Origin: Amycolatopsis sulphurea
GTDB taxonomy: Bacteria; Actinomycetota; Actinomycetes; Mycobacteriales; Pseudonocardiaceae
Length of the DNA stretch: 64,000 nt
Direction: 5' to 3'
Assembly: GCF_002564045.1 (NCBI RefSeq)
Contig: NZ_PDJK01000002.1
Location: 3,410,001 to 3,474,000, forward strand
Part shown: positions 29,212 to 39,621 of the stretch, piece after piece
Position numbering within the stretch: position 1 is the stretch's first letter
How the letters are laid out: each line of letters begins with the position of its first letter
Program-made: the position numbers and the translations under genes
Notes under the pieces: model-generated
Database searches by the model: none
Seen by the model: the letters and a program-made list of their open reading frames with translations, nothing else
Told to the model about the DNA's origin: nothing

Positions 29212-29574
29212 ATGGGGATGCTGGTGCAGCGCGGGACTCTCACTTGGTTGCTGGCGCGTCCAGTCGCCGTTGTCGCGGCCGTTGCGGGCGATCAACTCGG
29301 CTATCTGGAAGGCCGCATGTGGGGACCGAAGCTGCGTACGTCCCGCGTCGCTCGTCGAGTAGGCACCGAACGCTGGAACAAGGCCGAAGCAACTGTGGCG
29401 TGCTATGGCATACCGGCAGTGATCATTGGTCGTTGCCTGGCGGGCATTCGCACGGTCGTGCCCCGCATCGCCGGTTCCAGCGGGTTGCCGTACCGCCGCT
29501 TTCTGGCCGGTAGTTGTCTTTGGGCCGGAGTGGAACTGTCTGCGGGACAGTTCACCGGTTGGGTTGCCCTGTGA
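29212..29574 (+). pseudogene. DedA-family membrane protein fragment
   Basis: About 120 codons: AGDQLGYLEGRMWGPKLRTSRVARRVGTERWNKAE, CYGIPAVIIGRCLAGIRTVVPRIAGSSGLPYRRFLAGSCLWAG. This is the central part of a DedA (SNARE-associated) protein, including the GDQxGY and GRCxxGIRT motifs. The N-terminal membrane segment and the C-terminal tail are missing. The left boundary coincides with element copy 3. Probably non-functional. Confidence 0.75.
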
Positions 29575-29734
29575 GGCCCGTCTGATTCTTTGCCCCGCTC
29601 GCGTTCACCCGCAGGTCGTGGACGGCTCCCGGGCGTCCGGCCGCCCGGCGGCCATCGCTTCCGGATCACCCACCCGGTCGGCCCGTTCGCGGCGTCAGCG
29701 AAATTGGGTCGGTCCCGGGACGTAGGCTGGTGCA

Positions 29735-32700
29735 GTGACCGACGCTCCACTGTCCGGACTCCTCCAATCCATCCTTCCCGACCCGGCCCTGCGCGGCGTT
29801 GTCGAGCGCGCCGGCGCACCGCTGCTTGAGCTGCAGGGGGCCGTCGCGGTCCGCCAGCTCGTCGCGGCCGCGCTGGCCGAAGATCCCGGCCGCGGCGGGG
29901 CCGGGCGGCCGGTGCTCGCCGTGACCGCCACCGGGCGCGAGGCCGACGAGCTGACCCTCGCGCTCACCGATCTGCTCGGCCGCGGCCGGGTGGCCGGCTT
30001 CCCGTCCTGGGAGACGCTGCCGCACGAACGGCTCTCGCCGCGGGCGGATACCGTCGGGCGGCGGCTGGAAGTGCTGCACCGCCTGCACGTGGGCGACGAC
30101 GAGCTGCGCGTGGTCGTGTCCACCGTGCGCAGCCTGATCCAGCCGATGGCCCCCGGCCTCGGCTCACTCGCGCCGATCGACCTGGTGGTCGGCGAGGAGC
30201 AGAGCTTCGAGGCGCTGCTGGAGCGGCTCGTCGAACTCGCCTATACCCGCGTCGACATGGTCGAGAAGCGCGGGGAGTTCGCCGTCCGCGGCGGCATCCT
30301 CGACCTGTTCGGGCCGACCGCGCAGCATCCGGTCCGGATCGAGTTCTGGGGCGACGAGGTCAGCGAGATCCGCGCGTTCGCGGTGTCGGATCAGCGGTCG
30401 CTGCCCGGCGAGATCCCGCGGGTCACCGCGCCGCCGTGCCGGGAGCTGCTGCTCACCGCCGAGGTCAAGGCCCGCGCCGCCGATCTGGCCACCACCTACG
30501 AGGCCGATGCGCACCTGGCCGAGATGCTCACCAAGCTCTCCGGCGGCATCCCGGTGGAAGGCATGGAAGCGCTGATCCCGGTGCTCTGCCCGGGCGAGCT
30601 GGAGCTGCTCACCGACGCGCTGCCGGAGGGCAGCCACGTGCTGCTCGCCGATCCGGAGAAGATCCGCGCCCGGGCCGGCGACCTGGTGCGCACCGGGCAG
30701 GAGTTCCTCGAAGCCTCCTGGACCACCGCCGCCGCGGGCGGGCAGGCGCCGATCGACCTCGGCGCGTCGGCCTACCGAGGGCTGGCCGAGATCGCCCGGC
30801 ACGCGCAGGACACCCGGCGGTGCTGGTGGACGCTGACCCAGCTGACCAGCGAGGATCCCGACATCCTGCGGATCGGCATCGAACCCGCGCCCGCTTATCG
30901 CGGCGAGCTGGACCGCGCGATGACCGATCTGCGCGCGCATCTCGCGAGCGGCGGCACCGGCGTGCTCGTGGTCGCCGGGCAGGGCACCGCGAGCCGGGCC
31001 GTGGAGCAGCTGCTGTCCGCGGACGTCCCGGCGAAGCAGGAGAGCGCGCTCACCGAAGCACCGGCGTCCGGTGTCGTCACGGTCACCTGCGGTGGGCTCG
31101 CCGACGGGTTCGTGGCCCCGGCGCGGGCGCTGGTGGTGCTGTCCGAGGCCGACCTCACCGGCCGCGGCGCCACCGCCGGATCGTCCACAAAGGACCTCAA
31201 CACCAAGATGCCCTCGCGCCGCCGCGGCGCGGTCGACCCGCTCGCGCTCAAGGCGGGCGACTACGTGGTGCACGACCAGCACGGCATCGGCCGGTTCGTG
31301 GAAATGGTGCAGCGGACCCTGAAGGACTCCGGCGGAGCCTCGGTGACCAGGGAGTATCTGCTGCTGGAGTACGCGTCGTCCAAGCGCGGCCAGCCCGGCG
31401 ACCGGCTGTTCGTGCCCACCGACCAGCTCGACGAGGTGTCCCGCTACGTCGGCGGGGAGCTGCCCACGCTGAACAAGCTGGGCGGTTCGGACTGGAAGAA
31501 CACCAAGGCGCGTGCGAAGAAGGCGGTCAAGGAGATCGCCGCCGAGCTGGTGCAGCTCTACGCCGCGCGCCAGGCCGCGCCCGGTCATCCGTTCGGCCAG
31601 GACACCCCGTGGCAGCACGAGCTCGAGGACGCCTTCCCGTTCACCGAGACCAACGACCAGCTCGCGGCCATCGACGAGGTCAAGGCCGATATGGAGCGCG
31701 GCGTCCCGATGGACCGGGTGATCTGCGGCGACGTGGGCTACGGCAAGACCGAGATCGCGGTGCGCGCGGCGTTCAAGGCGGTGCAGGACGGCAAGCAGGT
31801 CGCCGTGCTGGTGCCCACCACCCTGCTCGCCCAGCAGCACCTCAACACCTTCGGCGAACGCATGCGGTCCTTCCCGGTCACCGTCAAGGGCCTGTCCCGG
31901 TTCACCAACAAGTCCGAGGCGGACGTGATCCTGGAACAGCTCTCGGCCGGCGAGGTGGATGTCGTGATCGGCACACACCGGCTGCTGCAGACCGGAATCC
32001 GGTATAAGGACCTCGGCCTCGTGATCGTCGACGAGGAGCAGCGGTTCGGCGTCGAGCACAAGGAGCACATCAAGGCCCTGCGCACACACGTCGACGTGCT
32101 CACCATGTCCGCCACGCCGATCCCGCGCACCCTGGAGATGTCGCTCGCGGGCATCCGGGAGATGTCCACCATCCTGACCCCGCCGGAGGACCGGCACCCG
32201 ATCCTCACCTACGTCGGCGCCTACGACGACAAGCAGGTGGGCGCGGCCATCCGGCGGGAGCTGCTGCGCGACGGCCAGGTCTTCTACGTGCACAACCGGG
32301 TCTCCTCGATCGAGAAGGCCGCGCGCCGGATCCGGGAGATGGTGCCGGAGGCGCGCGTGGTCACCGCGCACGGGCAGATGAACGAGGAGAAACTCGAGAA
32401 GATCATCCAGGGGTTCTGGGAGAACGAGTACGACGTACTGGTCTGTACCACGATCGTCGAGACGGGCCTGGACATCTCCAACGCCAACACGCTGATCGTG
32501 GAACGCGGCGACATGCTCGGCCTGGCGCAGCTGCACCAGTTGCGCGGACGCGTCGGCCGCGGCCGGGAGCGCGGGTACGCCTACTTCCTCTATCCGCCCG
32601 AGGCGCCGCTCACCGAGACCGCGCACGACCGGCTCGCCACCATCGCGCAGAACACCGAACTCGGCGCCGGGATGGCGGTCGCGATGAAGGACCTGGAGAT

Positions 32701-33325
32701 CCGCGGCGCGGGCAACATCCTCGGCGCGGAGCAGTCCGGGCACATCGCCGGAGTCGGCTTCGACCTGTACGTCCGGCTCGTCGGCGAGGCCGTGGAAGCC
32801 TTCCGCAGGCACGCCGGCGCCGAGACCAGCGAAGACGAGGAGCTCGCCGAGGTCCGCGTCGATCTGCCGGTGGACGCGCACCTCCCGCACGACTACGTCC
32901 CCGGCGAGCGGCTCCGGCTGGAGGCCTACCGCAAGATCGCCGCGGCCCCGGATCCGGCGGCGCTGGACGCGGTCCGCGAGGAGCTGATCGACCGCTACGG
33001 CCAGCCGCCCGCCCCGGTCACCCGGCTGCTCGCCGTGGCCGCGTTCCGGCACGCCTGCCGTGCCGCCGGCGTCACCGAGGTGGCGGTGCAGGGCAGCACC
33101 ATCCGGTTCGCCCCGCTGCCGCTGGCCGATTCCCAGATGGTGCGGCTGAAACGCTTGTATCCCAAGGCGTTGTACAAGGCGGTCACGAACACCGTCTCGG
33201 TCCCCAAGCCGACCGAAGGCCCGGCGGGCGGCCGGATGGGGGCGCCCGCGCTGCGGGATCAGGAGCTGCTCGACTGGTGCACGAAACTGCTGGCCCAGTT
33301 GACCAAGACCCCGGCCGTGGTCTGA
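29735..33325 (+). CDS. mfd: transcription-repair coupling factor
   Basis: 1196 aa. Removes stalled RNA polymerase and recruits UvrABC. Order: UvrB-like N-terminal module ([15 protein letters not shown]), CarD-like RNA-polymerase-interaction domain ([20 protein letters not shown]), RecG-like helicase with Walker [41 protein letters not shown] and [13 protein letters not shown], then the TRCF C-terminal domain. GTG 29735 is 6 bases after TAGGCT (29723-29728), so leaderless. As in M. tuberculosis, it precedes mazG. Confidence 0.97.
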   Translation: MTDAPLSGLLQSILPDPALRGVVERAGAPLLELQGAVAVRQLVAAALAEDPGRGGAGRPVLAVTATGREADELTLALTDLLGRGRVAGFPSWETLPHERLSPRADTVGRRLEVLHRLHVGDDELRVVVSTVRSLIQPMAPGLGSLAPIDLVVGEEQSFEALLERLVELAYTRVDMVEKRGEFAVRGGILDLFGPTAQHPVRIEFWGDEVSEIRAFAVSDQRSLPGEIPRVTAPPCRELLLTAEVKARAADLATTYEADAHLAEMLTKLSGGIPVEGMEALIPVLCPGELELLTDALPEGSHVLLADPEKIRARAGDLVRTGQEFLEASWTTAAAGGQAPIDLGASAYRGLAEIARHAQDTRRCWWTLTQLTSEDPDILRIGIEPAPAYRGELDRAMTDLRAHLASGGTGVLVVAGQGTASRAVEQLLSADVPAKQESALTEAPASGVVTVTCGGLADGFVAPARALVVLSEADLTGRGATAGSSTKDLNTKMPSRRRGAVDPLALKAGDYVVHDQHGIGRFVEMVQRTLKDSGGASVTREYLLLEYASSKRGQPGDRLFVPTDQLDEVSRYVGGELPTLNKLGGSDWKNTKARAKKAVKEIAAELVQLYAARQAAPGHPFGQDTPWQHELEDAFPFTETNDQLAAIDEVKADMERGVPMDRVICGDVGYGKTEIAVRAAFKAVQDGKQVAVLVPTTLLAQQHLNTFGERMRSFPVTVKGLSRFTNKSEADVILEQLSAGEVDVVIGTHRLLQTGIRYKDLGLVIVDEEQRFGVEHKEHIKALRTHVDVLTMSATPIPRTLEMSLAGIREMSTILTPPEDRHPILTYVGAYDDKQVGAAIRRELLRDGQVFYVHNRVSSIEKAARRIREMVPEARVVTAHGQMNEEKLEKIIQGFWENEYDVLVCTTIVETGLDISNANTLIVERGDMLGLAQLHQLRGRVGRGRERGYAYFLYPPEAPLTETAHDRLATIAQNTELGAGMAVAMKDLEIRGAGNILGAEQSGHIAGVGFDLYVRLVGEAVEAFRRHAGAETSEDEELAEVRVDLPVDAHLPHDYVPGERLRLEAYRKIAAAPDPAALDAVREELIDRYGQPPAPVTRLLAVAAFRHACRAAGVTEVAVQGSTIRFAPLPLADSQMVRLKRLYPKALYKAVTNTVSVPKPTEGPAGGRMGAPALRDQELLDWCTKLLAQLTKTPAVV

Positions 33326-33391
33326 GGTGAGCACCGAAATTGCCGCGACGGTATTGCGTTTCTGGGGCAGGCGTGTGAGAGGGTAGGGCCT

Positions 33392-34402
33392 GTGATGCGG
33401 ATCATGAGGCGCCCCCGCGCGCTCGTCGCCGTCGTTGCCGGAGCGTTTCTCCTCGCCGGGTGCGGTGCCGGTCCGGGCCAGGTGGGCATGGCCGCGCTCG
33501 TCGACGGCAAGCTCACCACGATCGACCAGGTGCAGGGCCTGCTGAACCGCGCGGTGCGCGAGCAGCCCTTCGCCCGTGAGCTGGCCGCGCAGCACAAGCT
33601 CGACCTCGTCGGCCGCGAGATCGTCCGGCAGGCGGTGCTGCACGAGGTGCTGGCCAAAGTGGCGCAGAAGGAAGGCGTCACCGCCGACGCGGACGCCATC
33701 GACGCGGTCGCGCAGAAGGATCCGCTGGGCGGTGCGCTTCCCGCGGCCGCCGCGCAGGACGAGGCGGCCGGGGTCACCCAGCTCGTGTGGCGGCTGCGCG
33801 ACCACCGGGAAGCGCTGACCGACCAGTACCTGGAGCAGAAGCTGGCGGTGAAGTACCTGCCCTCGCTCACCGTCAACTTCGACTACACCAGCGTCGGCGC
33901 GCCCTCTTCGGACGGTCAGGCACCGTCTGTCGACGCGAAGACCGCGCGCGGCGAGGCGATCGCCAAAGCCCAGGAGTACGCGAAGAACCCGGGCGCCATC
34001 ACCGCCGAGCTGCAGGGCGGGGCGCAGGGCAATGTCGGGCAGCAGGTGCCCGCGCTGTCCTCGCCGGCGGACGCGGCGACCGTCCTTTTCGGCGTGCCGG
34101 CGAACACCGCCATCGCGTTCCAGCCGAACCCGGCCGCCGCGCCGACCTGGTGGGTCACCGCCGTGGTGCGGCAGCGCGCGACCGGCAAGCAGGTGGCCAC
34201 CGACCAGGTCCAGCAGCCGACCGCGGCCCAGCTCGGTGCGATCGGGGTCCGGCTGCTGCAGCCCTACGTCCAGGAGGCCGACTACAAGATCAACCCGCGG
34301 TACGGCGTGTGGGATCCGGTCGGGATGAACCTCGCGCCGAACAGCGCCGAGCTCGCCGGTGTCGTCCTGCCGGTGCAGGGCGCCATCCCGGCACGGCCAT
34401 GA
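33392..34402 (+). CDS. SurA-like periplasmic lipoprotein
   Basis: 336 aa from GTG 33392. Signal peptide with lipobox LLAGC. The N-terminal mature part (MAALVDGKLTTIDQVQGLLNRAVREQ and LVGREIVRQAVLHEVLAKVAQKEGVTAD) resembles the SurA/PrsA N-terminal chaperone domain. No complete PPIase domain is visible. Likely an extracytoplasmic folding factor. Its stop overlaps the mazG start (ATGA), so the two are co-translated. Confidence 0.82.
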   Translation: MMRIMRRPRALVAVVAGAFLLAGCGAGPGQVGMAALVDGKLTTIDQVQGLLNRAVREQPFARELAAQHKLDLVGREIVRQAVLHEVLAKVAQKEGVTADADAIDAVAQKDPLGGALPAAAAQDEAAGVTQLVWRLRDHREALTDQYLEQKLAVKYLPSLTVNFDYTSVGAPSSDGQAPSVDAKTARGEAIAKAQEYAKNPGAITAELQGGAQGNVGQQVPALSSPADAATVLFGVPANTAIAFQPNPAAAPTWWVTAVVRQRATGKQVATDQVQQPTAAQLGAIGVRLLQPYVQEADYKINPRYGVWDPVGMNLAPNSAELAGVVLPVQGAIPARP

Positions 34403-35322
34403 CCGGCCCGGTCGTCGTGCTCGTCCGGGGGGACGCGATTCCCGCGGCGGCGCTGCCCTTGCTGCGCTCCCCGGCCGCTTGCGCGGCGGCGGACGTCGAT
34501 GCCGAGTGGCTCGGCCTGCCGCCGGTCGCGACGATGGCTGCCGGGCAGGATCTCGTGCTCGTGGCCGCCTCCCGTGCCGAGCCTGGCGCGGCGGAGCTGA
34601 TCAAAGCCGGTGCGCGGGTGATCGAGGCGCCGATGCCGCCGCTCGTCGAAGCCGTCGAGGTGATGGACCGGCTGCGCTCGCCCGGCGGTTGCCCGTGGGA
34701 CGCCGCGCAGACGCACGATTCCCTGCGGCAGTACCTGGTCGAGGAGACCTACGAACTGCTCGACGCGATCGAGGAGAACGATCGCGAGGCGCTGCGCGAG
34801 GAACTCGGCGACGTCCTGCTCCAGGTGCTCTTCCACGCCAGGGTGGCCGCCGAGGACGCGCGCGATCCGTTCACTGTGGACGATGTGGCGCGGGCACTGG
34901 TGACCAAGCTCGTCAGTCGCCATCCGCACGTGTTCGCCGACGCGGACCGCATGTCCAGCGCGGCTGGGCAGGAAGTGCAGTGGGAAGAGCTGAAGCAGGC
35001 CGAGAAACAACGTAAGTCCATTGTGGACGGCGTGGCGCTCGGCCAGCCCGCGGTCGCGCTCGCCGGCAAGCTGGGGCAGCGCAGCGGGCGCGCGGGTGTG
35101 CCCCTCGACCTGTTCCCCGGCGGTACCGAGGCCGCCGCGCAGCTCTTCCGCGTCGCCGCAACCGCCCGGCGGGCCGGGGTGGATCCGGAAGGTGAGCTGC
35201 GCGCGGTCGCCAAGCAGTTCGCGCAGGACATCCGGGCCGCCGAGGCCGCCGCCCGCGCGAACGGGGTCGAACCGGCGACGCTGGAGGCCGAGGGCTGGCG
35301 TCGGTTCTGGCCGTCCGTCTGA
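34399..35322 (+). CDS. mazG: nucleoside triphosphate pyrophosphohydrolase
   Basis: 307 aa, ATG overlapping the preceding stop. The MazG fold is marked by CPWDAAQTHDSLRQYLVEETYELLDAIE and DREALREELGDVLLQVLFHA (EExxE12-28ExxD metal site), then WEELKQAEK. An N-terminal 70-residue extension (MTGPVVVLVRGDAIPAAALP) is as in mycobacterial MazG. Hydrolyses damaged or non-canonical NTPs. Its place after mfd is conserved. Confidence 0.94.
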   Translation: MTGPVVVLVRGDAIPAAALPLLRSPAACAAADVDAEWLGLPPVATMAAGQDLVLVAASRAEPGAAELIKAGARVIEAPMPPLVEAVEVMDRLRSPGGCPWDAAQTHDSLRQYLVEETYELLDAIEENDREALREELGDVLLQVLFHARVAAEDARDPFTVDDVARALVTKLVSRHPHVFADADRMSSAAGQEVQWEELKQAEKQRKSIVDGVALGQPAVALAGKLGQRSGRAGVPLDLFPGGTEAAAQLFRVAATARRAGVDPEGELRAVAKQFAQDIRAAEAAARANGVEPATLEAEGWRRFWPSV

Positions 35323-35438
35323 GGTGAACCGGGCGTTCTCTCGGCGAAGCCGGGTCGGCGTCCACCCATTCGGCTGAGTTGTGAGGCAGCCCACTCCCGG
35401 ATGAGAACCGATTTCCGGATCTTGGCGTCTTGCCTGGT

Positions 35439-35993
35439 GTGAAGCACAAGCCCGCCCCGGAGCCGGACGAGGAACAGCTCGTCCGGCGCACTGCGCGGGG
35501 TGATCGTGCGGCGTTCGAGGAGTTCTACCGCCGCACCTCGCCCTGGCTCGCGGTCCGACTGCGCCGCCGCTGCAGCGACGAGCAGATCGTCGCCGAGGTC
35601 ATGCAGGAGACCTATCTGGCCGTGTGGCGTGCCGCGGGGTCGCTCGCCGGTTCCGCGACCGGCGGCTCCGCCGTGGGCTGGGTGTGGACGATCGCGGCGC
35701 GGCGGCTGGTCGACGCCTTCCGCCGCCGCGCGCACCACGCCCAGCCGCCTGCCGCCGCGTACACCGCGGTGGTCGCGCCCGCCGCCGAAGAGGAGGCGCT
35801 GGCCGATTCGGTCGGCGATTCCGTCGGCGATGCGCTTCGCACGCTCGCGCCCGAGCTGCGTCAGGTGCTCCAGGCCATGGTTCTGGACGGATTGTCGGTC
35901 CGGGAGACCGCGGTCCTGCTGGGGCTGCCGGAGGGCACGGTGAAGACCCGGGCACGCCGTGCCCGGATCACGATGCGGGAGGCGCTGTCGTGA
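35439..35993 (+). CDS. ECF-type RNA polymerase sigma factor
   Basis: 184 aa from GTG 35439 (a TTG at 35430 is an alternative). Region 2 is seen in RGDRAAFEEFYRRTSPWL and AEVMQETYLAVWR; region 4 in LAPELRQVLQAMVLDGLSVRETAVLLGLPEGTVKTRARRARITMR. The linker is Ala-rich. The stop overlaps an in-frame GTG of the anti-sigma gene. It probably directs its own operon (35439-39558). Confidence 0.9.
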   Translation: MKHKPAPEPDEEQLVRRTARGDRAAFEEFYRRTSPWLAVRLRRRCSDEQIVAEVMQETYLAVWRAAGSLAGSATGGSAVGWVWTIAARRLVDAFRRRAHHAQPPAAAYTAVVAPAAEEEALADSVGDSVGDALRTLAPELRQVLQAMVLDGLSVRETAVLLGLPEGTVKTRARRARITMREALS

Positions 35994-36034
35994 ACGAGAT
36001 CGCCATCCCCCCGCTCCGCGAAGGAGGTCCTGCT

Positions 36035-36823
36035 GTGAACCACGTGCCCGATCGGATGCTTGCCGAATACCTGGCCGGCGGTGCGCTGCCGGGCGATCAG
36101 GAGTGGGCGATGGAAGCGCATCTGGAGACGTGCGCGCAGTGCCGCGCCCGGCTCTCGGGCGCGCCCACCATGGCCGAGTCCGGCCTTCTCGACGCCGTGT
36201 GGGCCGGTCTGGAGCCGCGGCTGGCCGGGCAACCGGCCCCGCGATGCCACCGGGTGCGGGCCTGGTTGCATCGCTGGGCGACCCCGGCGATGGTGCCCTG
36301 GCTCGCGATGGTCGCGGTGGTCCTGGCGATCACCGTGATCCTGGACCGGATGGGCGACGGCAGTCGTTCGCTGCTGCAGCTGTTCGCGCCGGTACTGCCG
36401 GTGTTCGGGGTGGCCGCGGCGTGGTCGCGGGGACTCGACCCGGCCTACGAGCTGACCGCCGGCTCGCCGCGCGCCGGGCTCGAACTGGTGCTGCGGCGCA
36501 GCGCCGCGGTGCTGCTGCCGTTGGTGGCGATCCTGCTGCCGGCCGGCTGGTTCACCGGTGCGAACCTCGGGCTGGTGCTCCTGCCCGCGCTCGGTTTCAG
36601 CACCGGCACGCTCGCCCTCGGCTCGCTCATCGGAGTCGGCTGGGCGGCTTCGATCCTGAGCGGGGTGTGGCTGGGTGCGCTGGTGGTGCCGGCGATGAGC
36701 ATGGACGACTCGGTCGCGCTGGAGCCCGCCGCGCTGCCCTACTGGATCGCGCTCGTCGTGCTGACCGCCGGTTTCGTGGTGTTCCGCAAGGACACCTTCA
36801 TGCGGCTTGCCGCAACTCGTTGA
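36035..36823 (+). CDS. zinc-finger anti-sigma factor with multiple membrane segments
   Basis: 262 aa from GTG 36035, which follows a perfect AAGGAGG at 7 bases; an in-frame GTG at 35990 overlapping the sigma stop is the alternative. The N-terminal zf-HC2 motif is HLETCAQC (HxxxCxxC), as in ZAS-type anti-sigmas. About six hydrophobic helices follow (PWLAMVAVVLAITVI, LLPLVAILLPAGWF, LGLVLLPALGF and others), more than a standard single-pass anti-sigma. It would hold the sigma at the membrane until a signal arrives. Confidence 0.82.
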   Translation: MNHVPDRMLAEYLAGGALPGDQEWAMEAHLETCAQCRARLSGAPTMAESGLLDAVWAGLEPRLAGQPAPRCHRVRAWLHRWATPAMVPWLAMVAVVLAITVILDRMGDGSRSLLQLFAPVLPVFGVAAAWSRGLDPAYELTAGSPRAGLELVLRRSAAVLLPLVAILLPAGWFTGANLGLVLLPALGFSTGTLALGSLIGVGWAASILSGVWLGALVVPAMSMDDSVALEPAALPYWIALVVLTAGFVVFRKDTFMRLAATR

Positions 36824-36839
36824 GATAGAGGAGAAACAG

Positions 36840-37640
36840 ATGCGGGCCATGGATGCCGCGGAGGTCGCCCCGGCGACGTATGCCTGGGAAATCCAGGCAG
36901 AAGGCCTGAAAGTGCGGGTCGGGCGCAAACGGCTGGCGGTCGACGGGCTGGATCTTTCGCTCGGGATCGGGGTGCACGGGCTGCTCGGCCCCAACGGCGC
37001 GGGCAAGACCACGCTGATCCGGGCGCTGGCCACGGTGCTGCGCCCGGAGGCGGGCCGGCTGGCCCTGTTCGGTCAGGAGGTGGGCAGGCTCGACCAGCGG
37101 GCGATGCGCCGCCGGATCGGCTATCTGCCGCAGGCATTCGGCTACTACAAGCGGTTCACCGTGCGCGAGTTCGTCGAATATCTGGCCTGGCTCAAGGAAA
37201 TGCCGAAGCAAGAGATACCGGGGGCGGTGCAGCGCGCGATCGAGCGGGTCGGCCTCGCCGACCGCGCCGACGACAAGTTGAAGACTCTCTCCGGTGGCAT
37301 GGTCCGCCGGGCGGGGATCGCCCAGGCGATCGTGAACGACCCGCAGATCCTGCTGCTGGACGAGCCGACCGTCGGTCTCGACCCGGCTCAGCGGGTGCGA
37401 TTCCGGGAGCTGATGCAGGAACTGGGCCGGGAGTCCTGCGTGCTGGTGTCCACTCACCTGGTCGAGGACGTGGCCGCGGCCTGTTCCGACGTGGTCCTCT
37501 TCGCCGCCGGCAAGCTGGTTTTCCAGGGCACGCCGGACGATCTGGCCGCTGCGGGCAGCGCGGCAGACATCGGCGACAGCCCGATCGAACGTGGCTACTC
37601 GGCGCTGCTCGGGGACCGCGCGGGGAGGGAGTCGTGGTGA
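36840..37640 (+). CDS. ABC transporter ATP-binding protein
   Basis: 266 aa from ATG 36840 after GAGGAG. Walker A GPNGAGKTT, Q-loop YLPQAFGYY, signature LSGGMVRRAG, Walker B ILLLDEPTVGLD and H-loop STHLVEDV are all intact. Belongs to the multidrug/antibiotic exporter ATPases (CcmA-like). The stop overlaps the start of the next membrane-protein gene. Confidence 0.9.
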   Translation: MRAMDAAEVAPATYAWEIQAEGLKVRVGRKRLAVDGLDLSLGIGVHGLLGPNGAGKTTLIRALATVLRPEAGRLALFGQEVGRLDQRAMRRRIGYLPQAFGYYKRFTVREFVEYLAWLKEMPKQEIPGAVQRAIERVGLADRADDKLKTLSGGMVRRAGIAQAIVNDPQILLLDEPTVGLDPAQRVRFRELMQELGRESCVLVSTHLVEDVAAACSDVVLFAAGKLVFQGTPDDLAAAGSAADIGDSPIERGYSALLGDRAGRESW

Positions 37641-38995
37641 GAATGCTGCGCGTCGAACTGCGGCGCACGATCGCGCTCTGGCTCCCGGTCGCCATAGTGG
37701 TGGTGGCGGTGGCGATCCTGCTGATGTACCGCGCCCCGCGAATGACGAGCGCCGTACCCTGGGGACTCGACTCGCCAGGGACGGTGGAGTGGACGCGATT
37801 TTCCCTGATCTTCCTGTGGCCGATCATTGTCGGCGCGGCCGCGATCCAGGGTATGCGGGAAAGCCGCGCCGGGGTCGGCGAGCTGTTCTCCTCGACACCC
37901 CGTCCGACCGCGCATCGGGCGCTGATTCTCAGCCTCGCGGTCGGCCTCGCGGTCGTGGTGGGTTACCTGCTGCTGCTCGTGACGGGACTCGTCCAGGTGG
38001 CGGTACACGGCGGGATGTTCACGGCCGCTTCGCTGGTCTCGGTGGTGCTCGGGTTCGTCGCGGTGCTCGCCGGGGTCGCGCTCGGCCTCGGCGTCGGCCG
38101 ATTGCTCCCGCATCCGGTCACCGCGCCGGCCTTGACCGTGCTCGCGCTGGTGGCCACGGTCGCCGGGCTGGTGGCGACCCAGGACGCCAGCCCCCAGGGC
38201 AGTTCGGTGCCGAGTTGGCTCACCGACCTGTCGGTCGCGGTGAGCCCGCCCGAGAGTGCGTTCCTGCTGCCCTCCGCGGGGTTCACCATCGGTCAGCTGT
38301 GCTGGCTTTCCGGGCTCACCGCGACCGGCCTGCTGGTGCTGATGGTCCGGCCCCGCGCCCGGTTGCTCGCGGTCCTGCCGGTGGTGGCCGGACTCACGGC
38401 CGCGTTGCTGGTCTTCCCCGCCGACAGAGCGGGCAATCTGACCCCGGACAAGACGGCGAGCGCGCTGGTCTGCGACGGCCCGGTGTGTGTGACGAAGCTG
38501 CGCGAGAAGTGGCTGCCGACGTTGGCCGGTCCGGGCAAGGAAGCCATCCAGGCACTGCAGAAACTGCCGCAGCACCCCGAACGGGTCGAAGAGTCGACCG
38601 AGTCCAATAACTATTACCTGAGGGGGCAGCGGGACCCAGCGCGGCTGCTGGTCCCGTATTCGTCCACGACTTACGTGCCCGTCAGTGACCTGACCGCGGT
38701 GCTGCTGGACGGAGCCGGAACCCCACGGTGTATCCCTAGCCACTACGACAGCCCGGAGGAGAAGCGCGAGACGGTGGCGCGGTGGGTGATGCAAGGCTGG
38801 CTCGCCGGTTCGGCGACGCCGCCTCCGGCCAAGTCCTACCAGCAGCGGGATGCGGCAGAATTGATGCCGCCGGTGTGGACCGCCCTGCACGCGTTGCCTG
38901 AGCAGGAGCAGATCGCGCGTGTCGCCGCGGCGCGGCAGGTCGAGCTGACTTGCCAGGGTGACCCGCTGGCCGCGCTCACCGGAGGCGCGGGCTGA
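37634..38995 (+). CDS. ABC exporter membrane protein with extracytoplasmic C-terminal domain
   Basis: 453 aa; GTG 37634 or 37637, overlapping the ATPase stop. About seven hydrophobic helices in the first 260 residues, then a soluble segment of about 180 residues (KTASALVCDGPVCVTKLREKW to VELTCQGDPL) holding three Cys, probably outside the cell. Likely the permease partner of the ATPase. The soluble domain is not recognised and could bind a ligand or cell-wall component. Confidence 0.75.
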   Translation: MVRMLRVELRRTIALWLPVAIVVVAVAILLMYRAPRMTSAVPWGLDSPGTVEWTRFSLIFLWPIIVGAAAIQGMRESRAGVGELFSSTPRPTAHRALILSLAVGLAVVVGYLLLLVTGLVQVAVHGGMFTAASLVSVVLGFVAVLAGVALGLGVGRLLPHPVTAPALTVLALVATVAGLVATQDASPQGSSVPSWLTDLSVAVSPPESAFLLPSAGFTIGQLCWLSGLTATGLLVLMVRPRARLLAVLPVVAGLTAALLVFPADRAGNLTPDKTASALVCDGPVCVTKLREKWLPTLAGPGKEAIQALQKLPQHPERVEESTESNNYYLRGQRDPARLLVPYSSTTYVPVSDLTAVLLDGAGTPRCIPSHYDSPEEKRETVARWVMQGWLAGSATPPPAKSYQQRDAAELMPPVWTALHALPEQEQIARVAAARQVELTCQGDPLAALTGGAG

Positions 38996-39558
38996 TGCGC
39001 TGGCTCACGTTGTACGCGCGTTCCCGGCACGTGCCGGTCGTGGTGGCGCCGCTGCTGCTGTCGGTCGTGCTGACCTGGTGGTTTGCCGAGGACAAGTGGA
39101 CGCCCTTTGCTGCGACGCTCGGGCTGGGCCTGGCAGTCGTCTTCGCCGCGAGCGGGCTGAGCGGGCAGGACATCGACCTCGACCGCACGGCCGGGTTCAG
39201 CTGGTTTCCCCGGCGGCTCGCGCATCTGCTGCTGATCGGGGTGGTTGCCGCCGGTGTCATGCTCGCCGTGCAGGAAGCCGGCGACGTCCAGGTCGAGAGT
39301 GCGCTGATCGTCCGCGACACGGCCGGCCTGCTCGGCCTGGCCGGGCTGGCGGCCGTGCTGTTCGGCGGCCAGTTCGGCTGGACCCTGCCACTGGGCTGGA
39401 CCATGCTGGGATTGGGCACGCCCGATGAACCGGAGACGCTGAATCGGGTCTTCACGTGGCTGCGGCTGCCGGCCGACGATGCGTTGTCCTGGTGGCTGGC
39501 GGGGGTGCTGTTCGTGCTGGGCGCCGGTGGATACGCGATGGCGGGTGCCCGCCGCTGA
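38995..39558 (+). CDS. small integral membrane protein of the sigma-ABC operon
   Basis: 187 aa; ATG shares one base with the preceding stop (TGATG). About five membrane segments (PVVVAPLLLSVVLTWWF, LGLGLAVVFAASGL, LLLIGVVAAGVMLAV, LLGLAGLAAVLFG, WWLAGVLFVLGAGGYAM). The family is not recognised. Tight coupling suggests a further subunit of the exporter. Confidence 0.7.
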   Translation: MRWLTLYARSRHVPVVVAPLLLSVVLTWWFAEDKWTPFAATLGLGLAVVFAASGLSGQDIDLDRTAGFSWFPRRLAHLLLIGVVAAGVMLAVQEAGDVQVESALIVRDTAGLLGLAGLAAVLFGGQFGWTLPLGWTMLGLGTPDEPETLNRVFTWLRLPADDALSWWLAGVLFVLGAGGYAMAGARR

Positions 39559-39621
39559 CCTCGATGACGTGCCTGCGGCGAATCTCGCCGCGGGCACGTC
39601 GCCGGTTCAGGCCCTACCCGT

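Noticed and set aside
30164-33805. 1213-codon open frame antisense to mfd
   Set aside because: The sense strand is a clear full-length Mfd; the antisense translation is Arg/Gly/His-rich without recognisable motifs.
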